A DNA stretch of 64,000 nucleotides from Zoroaster sp. YZ-2022 (GCA_029582265.1 JAQQFT010000023.1:3249071-3313070), one strand, 5' to 3'; positions 39,797 to 50,450 are shown, numbered from the stretch's first letter. Program-made: numbers and translations. Notes: generated from the letters alone by a model not told the origin.

Positions 39797-40134
39797 AAAA
39801 TTAGGATTAATTCGTCCCAATCCAGAACATGAGCATGATCTGTAGATAGATAATCGGTAATCCGTGTCGATTTTTTGGGACCGAATTGTCGATAGGGTGT
39901 AATCGAGAAGGGTTTTTAAAATCCAAAGCAGACCCCATCGAGCATTATGTCTTCAATTGTTTAACGTATGCTCTTCCTGATCTTTTCGATAAATTCCAAA
40001 TTCTGAATACCACGTGTCCGGATTAAAATCAGAATCGTTTTTACGTGTAGATTTATTTCTACGTAAGCTCGATTGACGTACGTATGTGCATCAAATTTTC
40101 AGGCGTCGATAAAATTCCTCGTTTATAATCCATT
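39797..40134. other. Contig start, no recognised feature
   Basis: AT-rich unique-looking sequence with no satellite period. I see no gene in it. It may be flank or the outermost tail of the retrotransposon that follows. Confidence 0.5.
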
Positions 40135-42190
40135 TCTTTTCATTTATTGTTTTCCCGGTAGAAAAACAAATCACAAATTTACATTAGATTAACAGAAACA
40201 GAAACAAAGTGCCCTGTAGGATTACAAAGTAACTAAATTACTGTCGAGTTGATCTCCTGATACTACCACTTGGGAAAAGTAAACAAACATTGAATCACAC
40301 AAGAACGATAAAGGTTTAGGCAACTTTGAGATATAAAAATAATATTATGATAAAAATATAAACTTAAATACTACACAGTTTGAGTTGGGGCATCTCTGGG
40401 CCCAAAGCCCAATAAATGTTTTAAGTGAATTAACAAAAAAGATAAACTATAAATAACTGTTTCTTTAACATCTGTTGGTAGAAACTCCAAATCTAGGGAA
40501 TCTATAAAAGAGAGATGAGAGCTTTGGGACCTTGCCATTTGATGAGTAAACAATAACTCAGTGTGTCTACGATTAACATGGATTAGATCAATAGGAATGT
40601 CAAATTTATTATATAAACTTTTAATAGCAAACACAATTGAAGAAATGAATTCTATTGTTTAAAAGGGAAGACCAACGAGACACCGTCAGAATACACAATT
40701 TTCATTAATTAATTTAAAATTTCTGCAGGCCTAAACAAAAACGGCTGAAACGTCTTTGTACCTTTTCAGCGTTTTTTGCGGGGAGTGAGGACAGGGCACC
40801 AGACGGGCTGCATACTCAAGTATGGGTCTGCTAATTGAGCGACAAAGTAAAATAAATTTTAGGGTCCCTAGTTTAACTCTCTCCCAATAAATCCATTTAG
40901 CCTTGTGGCTTTTGAAGCAACATTGCTAATATGGGTTTCAAGCAAGTCCCTGAAAAAATAAACAATTTTTTTTAGTTATCAACATTTTCCAAAGTGTAAT
41001 CCCCAATATTATACAGTGGTTTAGCAGGATTTCAGAACGGGTCATCATTAGCATTTATTTGGGTTTAAAGCATACAGTTTAAATTACACCAGGTGTTTAT
41101 TGTGCAGATCATTCTGAGTGTCACTCATCATCTGGATTTTTAATAACTCTATAAAACAGTGTCATCTGCATATTGACGAAGATTCGACTGAACACAAAAT
41201 GGCAGATCAAAAGCAAAAATGTTAAAAAGTAAAGGCCCAAGAACAGATCCCTGTGGCACACCAGAATGAACTGCAGCCCAGCAGATGATGATCCCATAAA
41301 CTAACCCGTTGAGACCTATTTGTAAGATAAGACTTGAACCAGTCCAACATTGAACCACAAACGCCATATTTATGTAATTTGTTCAAAAGAACTTGAGACC
41401 CCCGATCAAATGCTTTAGACCAATCTAAAATATGGCATCAATGGAGGTTTCGGAACATCAAATGCATTGGCCCAGCTATGATAAAGAGTTGTCAATTGAG
41501 TACACAGGGCGCTTTGGCAAAACCCATGTTGAGTGGTGAGATTATCCCCTCATACATAGATTATAGATGTTTTCATACAACCCTTCAAAAATCTTCAACA
41601 ACAGAACAGAGGAGATGGGTCTATAGTTAACATAATGAGCATCACCAGTTTTAACTAATGGAACAACATTCGCTAAACTTCCATTCATGAGGAACTACAC
41701 CAGAGGCAAGCGAAAAGTTAAAAAATTTAGCTAATGGCTGGCTAAACTATCACAAGTTAGTTTAAGCAACATTGGGGATATGTCATCAGGACCACAAAAT
41801 TTATAGTTAAGTTCAGAAAGGGGTTGTTTAACTTCAGCCGGAGAGGAAATTTACAAAGACGAAAATCAGTAAAAGTGTGATCACTGAGATATCAATGATA
41901 TTGTTAGAGTCACTACTAAAGTTTCTCTGGAAAATAAGGTTGTTCTGAGCAATATTGACCCGGGTCATTAATAACGCCATTTTTAGTTTGAAAACTTGTA
42001 ATTGTACTCTTTTGACGCTGGGTACTAACAAACGACCAGAACCTTTTAGGATTAGATGGAAATTCAGGCCATGTCCTTGATATAACTACAATATGATTGT
42101 CTAACTAAATATTTTACCTCATTCCGAAGCTTTTGTATTTGTTCCATAAATTATGATTATCCTTGAGCATCAGATGAACCTGTGATATTT
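40135..42190 (-). mobile_element. 5'-truncated non-LTR retrotransposon (CR1/L2-like LINE)
   Basis: The minus strand holds, in order, a pre-RT linker, reverse transcriptase blocks, an RT C-terminal tail, and an A-rich end with an AATAAA-type signal near 40150. The endonuclease half expected at the 5' end is not seen. Assignment to CR1/L2-type LINEs rests on the QHGF...TQL and GVPQGSVLGPLLFNI style blocks, which are common to several related clades, so the clade is tentative. Confidence 0.8.
40371..42190 (-). pseudogene. LINE reverse transcriptase, multiply frameshifted
   Basis: Reverse transcriptase copies element RNA into DNA at the genomic nick. Reading down the minus strand: linker NPKRFWSFVSTQR near 42020-42060; GPDDISPMLLK near 41770-41800; SLASGVVPHEWKF near 41680-41715; QHGFCQSALCTQL near 41480-41530; GVPQGSVLGPLLFNI at about 41218-41262; and catalytic YADDTVL at about 41150-41175. 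A C-terminal tail with FLPTDVKET lies near 40470-40490. These blocks are in the family's normal order but sit in different frames and are separated by stops. The copy is dead in this sequence. Some breaks may be consensus errors, though the stops within 40640-41140 look like real decay. Confidence 0.85.
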
Positions 42191-42592
42191 ATTTGATATT
42201 TATTTATAATCCATCCATTGACGACATTATTTTCTCCCGTACGCGGAAAATTATCACGGTAGAACAGAAGGAAATCCGATATCTCGTCGGCTCAGTACTA
42301 TAAGGTCGTTATGGCATTTTGGTAATAAGTTTTTGTTGCATGATGTTAAAGGGGGGCTGACATGGTTTAAATCAAACAGTTAAATATGTATGTTTGATTC
42401 TTTATATCAGTAAAAGATCAATAAAATTTTTTTTTTGTGTTTTTTTTGTTTTTGAGAGTGTTCTTTACCATTGGAAAAATGCCCCCACTTTTCAGTTGGT
42501 CCGCCCCGCACGGAGGAGCTGTTCGGACGTCATGTCGGGAAGAGAAAATTGTATGCGTGGCTGAATTCCCGGTGGGGGCCCGGCAAAGAGTA
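42191..42592. other. AT-rich flank, no recognised gene
   Basis: Between the LINE and the foldback element I see only short direct repeats (GATATTTATTT doubled near 42185-42206) and a poly-T tract at about 42426-42450. No gene is supported. Confidence 0.5.
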
Positions 42593-42679
42593 ACATAGTC
42601 TGGTTCCGACCAAAGATTCCCGACGACTCTTGTTGGACAGAGGGTAATCAGAGATTTTGGGGGTCTGGGAACCAGACTA
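42593..42679. repeat. Foldback (MITE-like) element
   Basis: TAGTCTGGTTCC at the left is the reverse complement of GGAACCAGACTA at the right, and the pairing continues into GACC and GGTC, enclosing a short core. The whole is about 87 bp, with TA at both ends. It is compatible with a small non-autonomous DNA transposon or a simple foldback. I do not see a long target duplication. Confidence 0.55.
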
Positions 42680-42799
42680 GTCAAACAACTGTCCGCGCAT
42701 TACGTCCTTACGTTGCTTAGTGGAGATTTTCATGGGGCCAGTGATAACACAGTAATAATCTATCTACGCGTCGACAGAATACGTCTCGTAAATGTAAAC

Positions 42800-43023
42800 A
42801 TGGCAGACGATTCCTCATCTTTACATCAGAATCGACGAATTTTCATTCCCCGGCCGACTCCAGCTCAGATTCCAAAATGGACTTTTTAATGACGACAGGG
42901 GGGACCGGTGGGGTCCGTATGTTTGGCAGAAGAGAGGACAGTGACAGCTCCGGATCCGATTTGGACGAAGAAAAAGAACTTCACTTGGGAAAATCCCAAA
43001 TTTGGGAAAAACATAAATTTTGA
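42800..43023 (+). CDS. Possible first exon of a P2X7-C-terminal-domain-like gene
   Basis: An ATG at 42800 opens MADDSSSLHQNRR, then the frame shifts. A different plus frame continues with an acidic and serine-rich tract containing GRREDSDSSGSDLDEEKE to a stop at about 43023. Proteins carrying only the P2X7 intracellular (C-terminal) domain often begin with an acidic N-terminal leader like this before a Cys-rich domain. The domain-like sequence lies 0.8 kb downstream on the same strand. The shift falls in a stretch of short homopolymers (TTTT, CCCC, GGGGGG), so the error may lie in the sequence. The link between the two parts is inferred from order and strand only; I see no convincing splice sites. 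Confidence 0.4.
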
Positions 43024-43813
43024 ACGCAATAATAATATTTAGTTATAGGCCTAAAGTTCATGGTTTTGTTTCAAAAAGAATGCGAAATGGGTTTAAAAAC
43101 CAAATAACAGTGTTTGTCTGTCTATTCCCTTAAAACTTTTTGAAATAATAAAAAAATTTCGGTGTGTTTTTTTATGTTTACCCGGGAACTAAAAGTCGTG
43201 GTCCCATAACTCCCCCCCAAAATTTTTTGACGCAGTTCACCATCCTCAAGTTTTTTTAACATCATTTCAGGTTTTTTTTTAAAGTAAATATTACAAGAAA
43301 AAATTTTGAAATTACAATTAAATATATTAAAAGGAAACTAGCAAAACAAAATACTGGTAAAATAAATAAGAAAATAAAAATAAAAAATTACCTACAAAAT
43401 ACAGATAATTAAATGTAATTAAATCAAAAAAATGATTTTGAAAATTTTCATAGTAATATACTTTCCCTCTAAAATGAACTTTTTGTTTAGCTAGTTTTCA
43501 GTTTTCTATTTTTTGTAACTGTTGTTTTTTTTCGACCATTTATTTTGATAAAAAAAACGCTAATTTATTGGGCCCCTATGTTTGATTTTCTCTCTTATAT
43601 AAATCAGTCCCAATACCCCTAATAACTTAAAATTTTTAATTTTTTTATTCTTTATTTAAACCAATCTCAAAGCGTGAGATGCATCAAAAATTACGGGGGC
43701 GATTGATGGCATGCACTTTTGGACATGAAATGCATAAAGAATAAAATGAACTCTAAAAATTTGTACCAAATCTGTAATTCTGTTTAAAAAGAAAATTTTC
43801 TAATTAATTTATT
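43024..43813. other. AT-rich low-complexity stretch (possible intron)
   Basis: Mostly A- and T-runs with stop codons in all frames. No gene or repeat period is seen. It would be the intron if the two flanking P2X7-like pieces are one gene. Confidence 0.45.
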
Positions 43814-44085
43814 TGTACATGTGGTGAGTGTAATCCAAACAGCTCGGAGGTGTTTGTGGAAATTGAACAGTCATGCACGCCGACACTTATGTACTGGCCC
43901 CAACTGCATCACCGACCCGGGGTTTAAAAGTGTCTGCCCGAAGATGGGCCCTGGACACTGCAATTGCAGAAGGCAACGTATGGTGGACAACAACAAAAGG
44001 AGGGGGAAAAAAAAAGGGAAAAAAAAATTTACTGCAGGCTATAAATTTTTACGAAAAAAGTGTTAAATTTTGGGCATGATAATTT
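43814..44085 (+). pseudogene. P2X7 C-terminal-domain-like (P2RX7_C) fragment, frameshifted
   Basis: Three plus frames together show CTCGECNPNSSEVFVEIEQ (about 43814-43870), then NCITDPGFKSVC (about 43903-43940), then RWALDTAIAEG (about 43943-43975), then YKFL and SVKFWA near 44040-44075. In the P2X7 C-terminal domain family the order is WC.CG.C, then CIT.HPGF..VCL..WVL..A, then a Y.AYR.F..W block, so both order and spacing fit. In vertebrate P2X7 this domain is the cytoplasmic ballast, which binds zinc and nucleotide. In invertebrates it also occurs alone in large families of unknown role. Frames switch at least three times, with a poly-A tract at 44006-44028 among the breaks. It could be a pseudogene or a gene damaged by consensus error. 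Confidence 0.6.
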
Positions 44086-44155
44086 TTGTCTGAAACAAAA
44101 ATAAACATTTTGTACTTTTTTAATGGTATGTTTTAAAATAAATAGTAAAATAAAG

Positions 44156-44374
44156 TTATCTTACTGCACGTTTATTTAAATTTTGTTTATTTTTTGGAAA
44201 TATCGTCATACTGCCACCGTCAACTAGCACGTTTTTGGGGTTTTTTGGGGACCAAGGTTCAGTATTATCTGTGCAGTTTTTTGCATCGGGAAACATTTCC
44301 ATCAGGAGATGGCCAATCCCAAGGTTCAACGAAGTTTTGACAACAAAAGGCACATTCACGGTGTTTTGTAACAA
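44156..44374 (-). CDS. Unrecognised coding-like piece
   Basis: The minus strand is open for 72 codons and has balanced composition unlike its AT-rich surroundings, with TVNVPFVVKTSLNLGIGHLL and AKNCTDNTEPWSPKNP. I do not recognise a domain. It may be an exon of the minus-strand locus that begins with the THAP exon at 50320, or a transposon fragment. No clear splice sites are visible. Confidence 0.25.
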   Translation of the reverse strand: MLQNTVNVPFVVKTSLNLGIGHLLMEMFPDAKNCTDNTEPWSPKNPKNVLVDGGSMTIFPKNKQNLNKRAVR

Positions 44375-45710
44375 TGGCTTATTGGGGTATTAATAATTTT
44401 TTGCTAGATTTTTAACTTTGACCAGGTCCTTTTTGATTTTTTTTCACTTTCCAAAAACAAATTTAAATTTTTATTATTGAAAAAAAATAGTTTTCACAAT
44501 TTTGAAATTTGTTTCCCTTATTGTCTTTAAAGAACAGTATAAACATCATATAATGGGCACTATTTTTTTTATTTTATTTAAAATAAAAAATTTTTATATT
44601 TTACATTCTGAAAAAGGAAGAACTTTATTTTTGTTTTGTTCCTGTATTAATTTATTTGGAAACGAAGATAATAATTGTATCATTTAGACGTAAAATTTTT
44701 TTTTGGTCAACTATTACAAAATTAAAGGGAAATTTGTTTGCCTTTTGGGAAAAAAGAAAAAAATTTTAAAGGCACGTATTTTTTTAATTTTGAAATCAAA
44801 AATAATAAACTTTGTAATTCTAAAAGGAAGAACTTTTTTTTTTCTTTTTTTGGAAATTTTTCATTATGGAACTTTTTTTTATGGATTAAAGAAAAAATTG
44901 TTCATTTCAGACAGTGAAACTTTTTTTTTGGTCAAACTATTACATTAAATGTAAAGGCAGAAGAACTAATGTTTTTGTTGTTTTTTAAACTATAAACTGA
45001 ACTTAACGGTTTAGTTTGGTTTTTACTAAATCTGCTCTTGTGTCCTAGCCCTTTTTGTTTGGGAATTTGTATTTGCTGGCCGGGTTTGGGGTGGGGGGGT
45101 TGGGTGATGGAACCATCGATGTTTATCCCTCACAATTGAGTTTTGTCACATATCCTATGGGAAAAGCAATAAATATTTTTGCAATAGCTATGGTTTCTAG
45201 AGGGAGGGCGAAATGTATGGGGTTTCCCGTTTAAAAATTCGGGAATTTTTTTTTTCAATAAAATTGTTTGGGTTTCTTTGAAAGATTAATATATTTTTAT
45301 TTAATAATGTGATAAAACCACATTTTTCAAACTTTTAAAATTAATTTCCCCTTAGTAAATGACAACCGTAATAAAATATTTTTTAGATGTTCAAAAAAAC
45401 TTCTTTTAGGGGGTTTCACTGTGTTCATTTTTGTATTTGGGGGATTGACAAAACCGTATTCTCTCCTTCAACGGCACGATCATTTTGTCATTGTGTGGGC
45501 AGCAACTCGAACCTAAATTACACAAATTAAAAATTAAAATATCGGCATGTTGGTTTCATAGTTCATTTGGGGTAAGCAAAAAAATACACCCACTTTTGGT
45601 ATGAACACTACATTCCAAAAAAGTTTTAAATTTGGATTGTCATTTTTTTACGTGGTGCGGTGCAACATTTTGAGCTATTTTTACATTTATTCATGAAATT
45701 TTGACAGTGG
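44375..45710. other. AT-rich, homopolymer-dense stretch
   Basis: Dominated by A and T runs of 5-10 bases with frequent GGG and TTT blocks. The open frames here (44502-44687, 44703-44948) are rich in Phe, Lys and Ile and look like artefacts of composition. No gene is supported. Confidence 0.5.
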
Positions 45711-45717
45711 TTATTTT

Positions 45718-45921
45718 TTGCCACTAATTATGGAAAAAAATTTATTATTTTCCCCCAAAAATTTCCCTGGATGCGGGGACCTTCTCTTTGGGGCAAACTG
45801 GAAGGTGGGTGCAAAGATGTTTCGGGTGGTTGTTGACATCTTTCTGATGTCTTTGATGGGGGCATTGTTCTCAATGTTTCACAACCTGTTCTTCATGCCT
45901 GTTGCAAATATTCAGCATTAA
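45718..45921 (-). CDS. Unrecognised coding-like piece
   Basis: Minus-strand frames read NRHEEQVVKH and then, after a one-base shift, ENNAPIKDIRKMSTTTRNIF and APTFQFAPKRRSPHPG. Hydrophilic, mixed composition suggests former coding sequence on the minus strand. The plus-strand frame over the same bases (rich in Phe and Met) is probably its shadow. No family recognised. Confidence 0.2.
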
Positions 45922-46457
45922 AATTTTAAATTTAAAACCCTACATAAATTCTGTCTTGTGATTGGTTTAGTAGGGTTTCTTTGGGGTAGGACACAATATA
46001 GCATATTGTTGTTACCAAACCCCCAAAAAAAGTGTTCCTTTTTAACCATTTTTTTTTTTTTTTTCGGGGCCTAATTGCCCATCAAAATCAGGAAAAAAGG
46101 GCTGAGGGCCCTTGTGTTTTTTGCATGTGATTGAGATCCCACTTTTTTCCCAAGTCCTCTTGATCATCGTCGACCGACCGACACGTGATTTTAATACTCC
46201 GCTCCAGTCCCAACCGTTCAAACCCCTTTTTTTTAAAACTTCTACTTTCTTTTTCAGTCCGAAAATATCAACCAAATACATGTAATAAGAAATGTTAAAA
46301 AATGAAATTTTCGACCACTTTTTAGCAGTTGCATACGGGGGGGAACTTTTCAGGGGGGCCCCCCAAAAAAATTTGTTTAAAAAAAAATTAAAATAATTTT
46401 CTTTGGGGGGTTTTTTGATATACATAACTTTTTAAAAAAAATTAAAAAAGTTTCCCC

Positions 46458-46770
46458 CTAATTTTGGGGCGACATCTCCCGGGTGATTTCCCTCATCGAG
46501 TTCTTTTTTTTGAAGTCAAAAAATGAATGAGGTGCAACCATACAAATTTCTTTCGGGGTTTGGGGTTCATATTTGGGGCATTTGTAAAAACCCGCCCCTC
46601 GTATTTGGACCTTTTTTCCCTTAATTAATACCTTTTCAACATGCCACATAAAATTTCCCAAATCCCCCCCCTCCTGACATATTTCCAGGGGGGTGCCCGG
46701 GCAGTACAACTTTTCCGACGGTAGTTTGCTTTTCTTGCTGCCATCATCCCCAAACCCCCTAACCCATGTA
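46458..46770 (-). CDS. Unrecognised coding-like piece, frameshifted
   Basis: Minus-strand reading gives GSKKSKLPSEKLYCPGTPLE, ICQEGGDLGNFMWHVEKVLI, then GKKVQIRGAGFYKCPKYEPQ. Both frame changes fall at runs of G or C. Composition is clearly protein-like but I recognise no domain. It lies on the same strand as the THAP exon, about 3.2 kb downstream of it, so it could be a later exon of that gene. That is an inference from strand only. Confidence 0.3.
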
Positions 46771-47159
46771 TAACTTTCCTTGTTGGAAACGTATAAAAAA
46801 AAATAAAATACATAATCTAATCATTTTATGGGAATATCTTTTAAAAAAAACAATTTTAAATTTTCTAAAAAAGGCCCCTATGCGATTTAAAAAATTTGGG
46901 GGGGGGTTTTGAAAATTGGACTAAACCGACCTTTGGACCCATTTGATGCATTGATATTTCAAAACAAACTGAATTACGCACCTGGACAAATTTATAATTT
47001 TTTTTGAGGTTCAACTCCACAGATGTATAGTGCCATATTTAGCCGAGTGACCAGGGGGTCCCTCCCCGTCACCTCCCAAAGGACGCCCTTCCCCCCTCAT
47101 CCGTGGTTCTCGAATGTTGTTAAAATTTTTTTTAAGGGGGAAGGTATTTTTTATGACGA

Positions 47160-47420
47160 AAAATGTTCGTTTTTGGGGGGGACCCCACCATGCTGTTCAA
47201 CAACCGAAGAAACCCGTGTGGGGCCTGCACCAACAAAAAGAATTTCTTTGGGGAATGTTCCCCGCCGGTGTTAATAGCCATGGTTGGGGTTCCCGTTGGG
47301 GTTTTCTGACCCTGCGTGCTGTTCTTGAAATACGTGCCTACAATTTTTAGTGTTTTTCACACTCGAAATGGCACCTTTGACACCTGAAACAGTTTCTGAG
47401 GGCACCTCAAAGACAAGTAT
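47160..47420 (-). CDS. Unrecognised coding-like piece, frameshifted
   Basis: Minus-strand frames give ETVSGVKGAISSVKNTKNCR, HVFQEQHAGSENPNGNPNHG, and then FPKEILFVGAGPTRVSSVVE. Breaks coincide with CCCC or GGGGG runs. The plus-strand frames over the same bases are Phe- and Pro-rich and less natural. No domain recognised. Confidence 0.22.
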
Positions 47421-47719
47421 TTTTTTTCCCGATTTGGGGGCCCTCTTTTTTTTGATTCAGCATCGACCGGGGGAACTTCCTCTTTTGTGCATACAAAAAA
47501 AATTTTTAATAAATGGACCATTATTTCATTTTCTAAAAATGTCCATTACAAAAATTTTAAAAATTAAAAAAATTTGCTTCATCACTACAAAAAGGTGTGA
47601 AAATGAGGCCCTGTAATAAAAGGGAAAAATAAAAGGTTTGTTCATTCCCCAAATTTTAAAAAAAAAACATTTTCAAAAATCAAGGGAAAAATTCCTTTTA
47701 AACAAAAGCAATTCTTGTG

Positions 47720-48640
47720 GTACATAATTTGTATTGACATTTTTTTACAATATAACAAGGTACATTGCTGCATGTTTTCCGTTTATCAGCAATCATTCAT
47801 AGTGGATATTATAATTACCCTTGGTTTGGGGGTTTGGCGAATCGATGATGGATGGGAAAAAAAATTCGCACCTCCTTTCCTGATAATTTTATTCTTAGGG
47901 CCCGGAAAAACCCTTCCGGGGTTTTTTCGGGTTTTTTCATGTATACTTGCTCAGTCTGTGACCGCATCTGATGTTGCTACAAATCAATACAAAATAAGAC
48001 TTTAAACTCCCAAAACCCCCATAAACTCCGTCAAAAAATAATTCCTTTTCCTAAAAATTTGAATAAAAATCACTCATATTAAGCAAAAAACATTCAAAAA
48101 AACTTTTTTTGGGCATTCAAAAAAAAAGTAAAATTTACCCTGTAAAACGGAAATGGGGGTTTTTTTTTATTTTATTTCAAATGAAAAATTTTAAAAAAGT
48201 ATTTTAAAAAAGAAAACCGGGTTTTAGCAAGACCCCATGACTCTTTTACATTCCCTCTGTAAACATGTGCATCCTGAGAAAAAACAGCATATTTTTTGTA
48301 ACGATTAGTTTCAATATAATACAAAAATTAATTTTTTTTTAAAATTAAATAGAAAATTTTGACAGACATGTTTTTTTCGGATTTTTTATAAATGTTATCA
48401 CATCAGAGTCTCTGTCTGGGTATCTGATTCGGTTTAAATTTTTCATCTGAGGATGAAATTAAAAAGCTGCTTCTTGTTGGATGTTGTTTTGTCGTGACTG
48501 CAATGCACAAATCTAAAAAAGCATCAGAATAAAAACTAAATTATTTTTAAAAATATACTGTGTAGGGCCCAGTGATAGTTTGAAAATAAGACTTTATAAG
48601 TAAATGAAAAGAAAATCTCAAAATAATTAAAATTGTAATA
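47720..48640. other. AT-rich homopolymer-dense stretch
   Basis: Homopolymer-rich sequence with no convincing coding signal. A 96-codon plus frame at 47715-48005 has mixed character and no recognised motif. Confidence 0.4.
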
Positions 48641-48641
48641 T

Positions 48642-49003
48642 TCATCTCCAGATCCCCCCAATATTTGTTTTAAATTCCCGACCAGACATGCAAAACATGT
48701 AATAAAGCCCATTAGTACTAGTGTATTTGCAGTGTAGTAGTTTAATGGGCCACACAAAAAATAACTTCCCGTCACTGACATACGAAGAAACAATCAACCC
48801 GGAATCGTTTTGCAAAACAGCATGTATCTCAATTTGGGCCAAAAGACGCACCCGGTTATATAATCAATGGCAGTAACACAAAAGAAACTCGGTTTTTGGG
48901 GCATTTGTTTCATGAAGGATTTTCTTAAAAAGCGAAATTTTAATGCATGATCATATGCGGGACGTTTGAGGGCCCTTTTTGAGACGCAAATTGTGGTCGA
49001 CAA
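48642..49003 (-). CDS. Unrecognised coding-like exon, one frameshift
   Basis: The minus strand reads STTICVSKRALKRPAYDHAL, RKSFMKQMPQKPSFFCVTAI and DYITGC. After a shift at a GGG/CCC run it continues with RLLAQIEIHAVLQNDSGLIV, SSYVSDGKLFFVWPIKLLHC and LYYMFCMSGREF. The two halves make about 110 residues of natural protein-like sequence with Cys and aromatic residues. I cannot assign a family. It lies about 1 kb downstream of the THAP first exon on the same strand, so a later exon of that gene is possible. Clear acceptor and donor sites are not seen. Confidence 0.4.
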
Positions 49004-49991
49004 AAAAATTTATGTTGGTAAAGACTCACCCCCCAAATTTTTAAAGGGTGGGGGACAGAAAAAGTCCCAAGAAAAAAAGTTGAATCATGTTTTATCTTAT
49101 TCCAGATGGTTGTAAAATTATTTTTAATCTTGAAAATAAAAATATTGTTCTAGTTTTAAATAAATAAAAAAAAAATTTAATCAATATTCCTTGAAAATTT
49201 TTCCCCTGCCGACGAAATAAACACCAACGAATTAAGTAGTCTTCTAATTCTATAACTGTGTCTATTTTGAGGATCAGTATTTTTTAAATTTTAAAAAAAT
49301 CATTGCAAATGCAAAGCATCCATATTTTTTGGTTTCCACAGACAATAGCTCGTTGACGGCATAGAACAATAAAATCACAGATTTCGTAAAAAAAATTGAG
49401 GTCATATAAATCCCTTACTATTTGTATCTAGTAAAATCAGTGGTTAAACAACTTTTCCACTTTCTGGCACTAACTTTCCAGTAAATCATACAATTTCACT
49501 GTGATTTTTATTTTTGTAACAAGTATGACTTAGATGTTTATGCAACCATTAATACGTCATTTTTAGTAAGTTTTCGGAAGTGCTAAGCCAAAGGTAGTGC
49601 GTCATTTCACGAGTGGCGAATTACGTACATGGACGATACACAGGTTTCTGTAGGCAAAACATGGCGCTGTATTACCTGTGAGTGTTTATCACAATCATGT
49701 ACCTACTGTACATGTGGACCGTTCATGCAATATTTGCACTACACTACATGTTTGGGTTGTTGAAACCATGTTCATCCCGTTGTTCCGATTTATGAAAATT
49801 TAAAGGTCATCTTTCATAGCCCACTGCCTTTAATGATCACGTGACAACGAGAAGTGGAAAACTAGTACTAGTACTAGGCCGGTAACAAATTATCACCGGC
49901 GCGGGGAGACTCTGAGGTCCGGGGAAATTTTTTCAGAGTGAAACCCTTGCTCTGGTGAAACAAATCATGAACAGTACAGTTTAAAACTTAC
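49004..49991. other. Intron or intergenic stretch
   Basis: Follows the splice donor of the THAP exon in minus-strand direction. It holds a CTAGTACTAGTACTAG repeat near 49862-49877, directly followed by GCCGGT...ACCGGC, a 6-bp-arm hairpin. No coding sequence recognised. Confidence 0.45.
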
Positions 49992-50320
49992 CCTGAGTTT
50001 TTCTCTTTGCAAGAGCACCTCTTCTTGATTTTTTGGGGCCCTTATATCCTTCCTATTCACTTTAGAAATGGTGGGGACGGCATCGAGTTGCAGTTCAATT
50101 TTTTAGGCCGAAGAGCTGTAAATCCTGGCGATCTTTGTCATAACAACTCGGCTCAAAATGATCGCTGCACAAAACTTGTGAGCCGATGGACCCGATCACT
50201 TTACTCTTGTCGGGCGAACTTGCTCGTCCAAATACGGCGATATTTTGGGTCACTTGGGAACAGATGAAGGCTAACACGTTTTATGGTGTTGGCATCCTGC
50301 AGCAACACATCTTCCGGCAT
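49992..50320 (-). CDS. THAP-type zinc finger protein, first coding exon (frameshifted)
   Basis: THAP domains are C2CH zinc fingers of about 90 residues that bind DNA. They occur in transcription factors and in P-element-type transposases. The minus strand holds every landmark in order: ATG at 50320, the first Cys pair as RCVAAGC, VSLHLFPSDPKYRRIWTSKF (the usual H.FP and W positions), LCSDHFEPSCY (the C-x2-H pair), and LDAVPTI (the usual AVPT end). A CAGG|GTAAGT splice donor follows at 49991. The frame breaks at about four places, each at a short homopolymer (GG, AAAA, the CAAGAG region, AAAAAA). Either this is a recent pseudogene or, more likely given the pattern, the consensus has run-length errors. 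Later exons are not identified; the coding-like minus-strand pieces at 44-49 kb are candidates. I cannot tell a host gene from a transposon-derived one. Confidence 0.82.
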
Positions 50321-50407
50321 TTTATTAGTTCGAAACAAAATCACCGAAGAAATGAAATCGACGCTACGTGTGTGAATGATACATGTACACATCGGATCTT
50401 CCCGACC

Positions 50408-50450
50408 TGACGTCACATATCTTATGCAAATGAGCTCACCATGGGGCGGG
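50408..50450 (-). promoter_or_regulatory. CRE, octamer and GC-box cluster upstream of the THAP exon
   Basis: TGACGTCA (full CRE palindrome, 50408-50415), ATGCAAAT (octamer, 50424-50431) and GGGGCGGG (GC box, 50443-50450) lie within 43 bp and 88-130 bp upstream of the THAP start codon in minus orientation. The spacing fits a proximal promoter. Function is inferred from motifs only. Confidence 0.5.

Noticed and set aside
44502..44948. Two plus-strand frames rich in Phe, Ile and Lys
   Set aside because: They follow AT-rich homopolymers and show no motif or codon pattern.
49655..49680. ATGGCGCTGTATTACCTGTGAGT as a first exon ending in a GTGAGT donor
   Set aside because: Only about six codons precede the donor and no downstream exon could be linked; the match may be chance.
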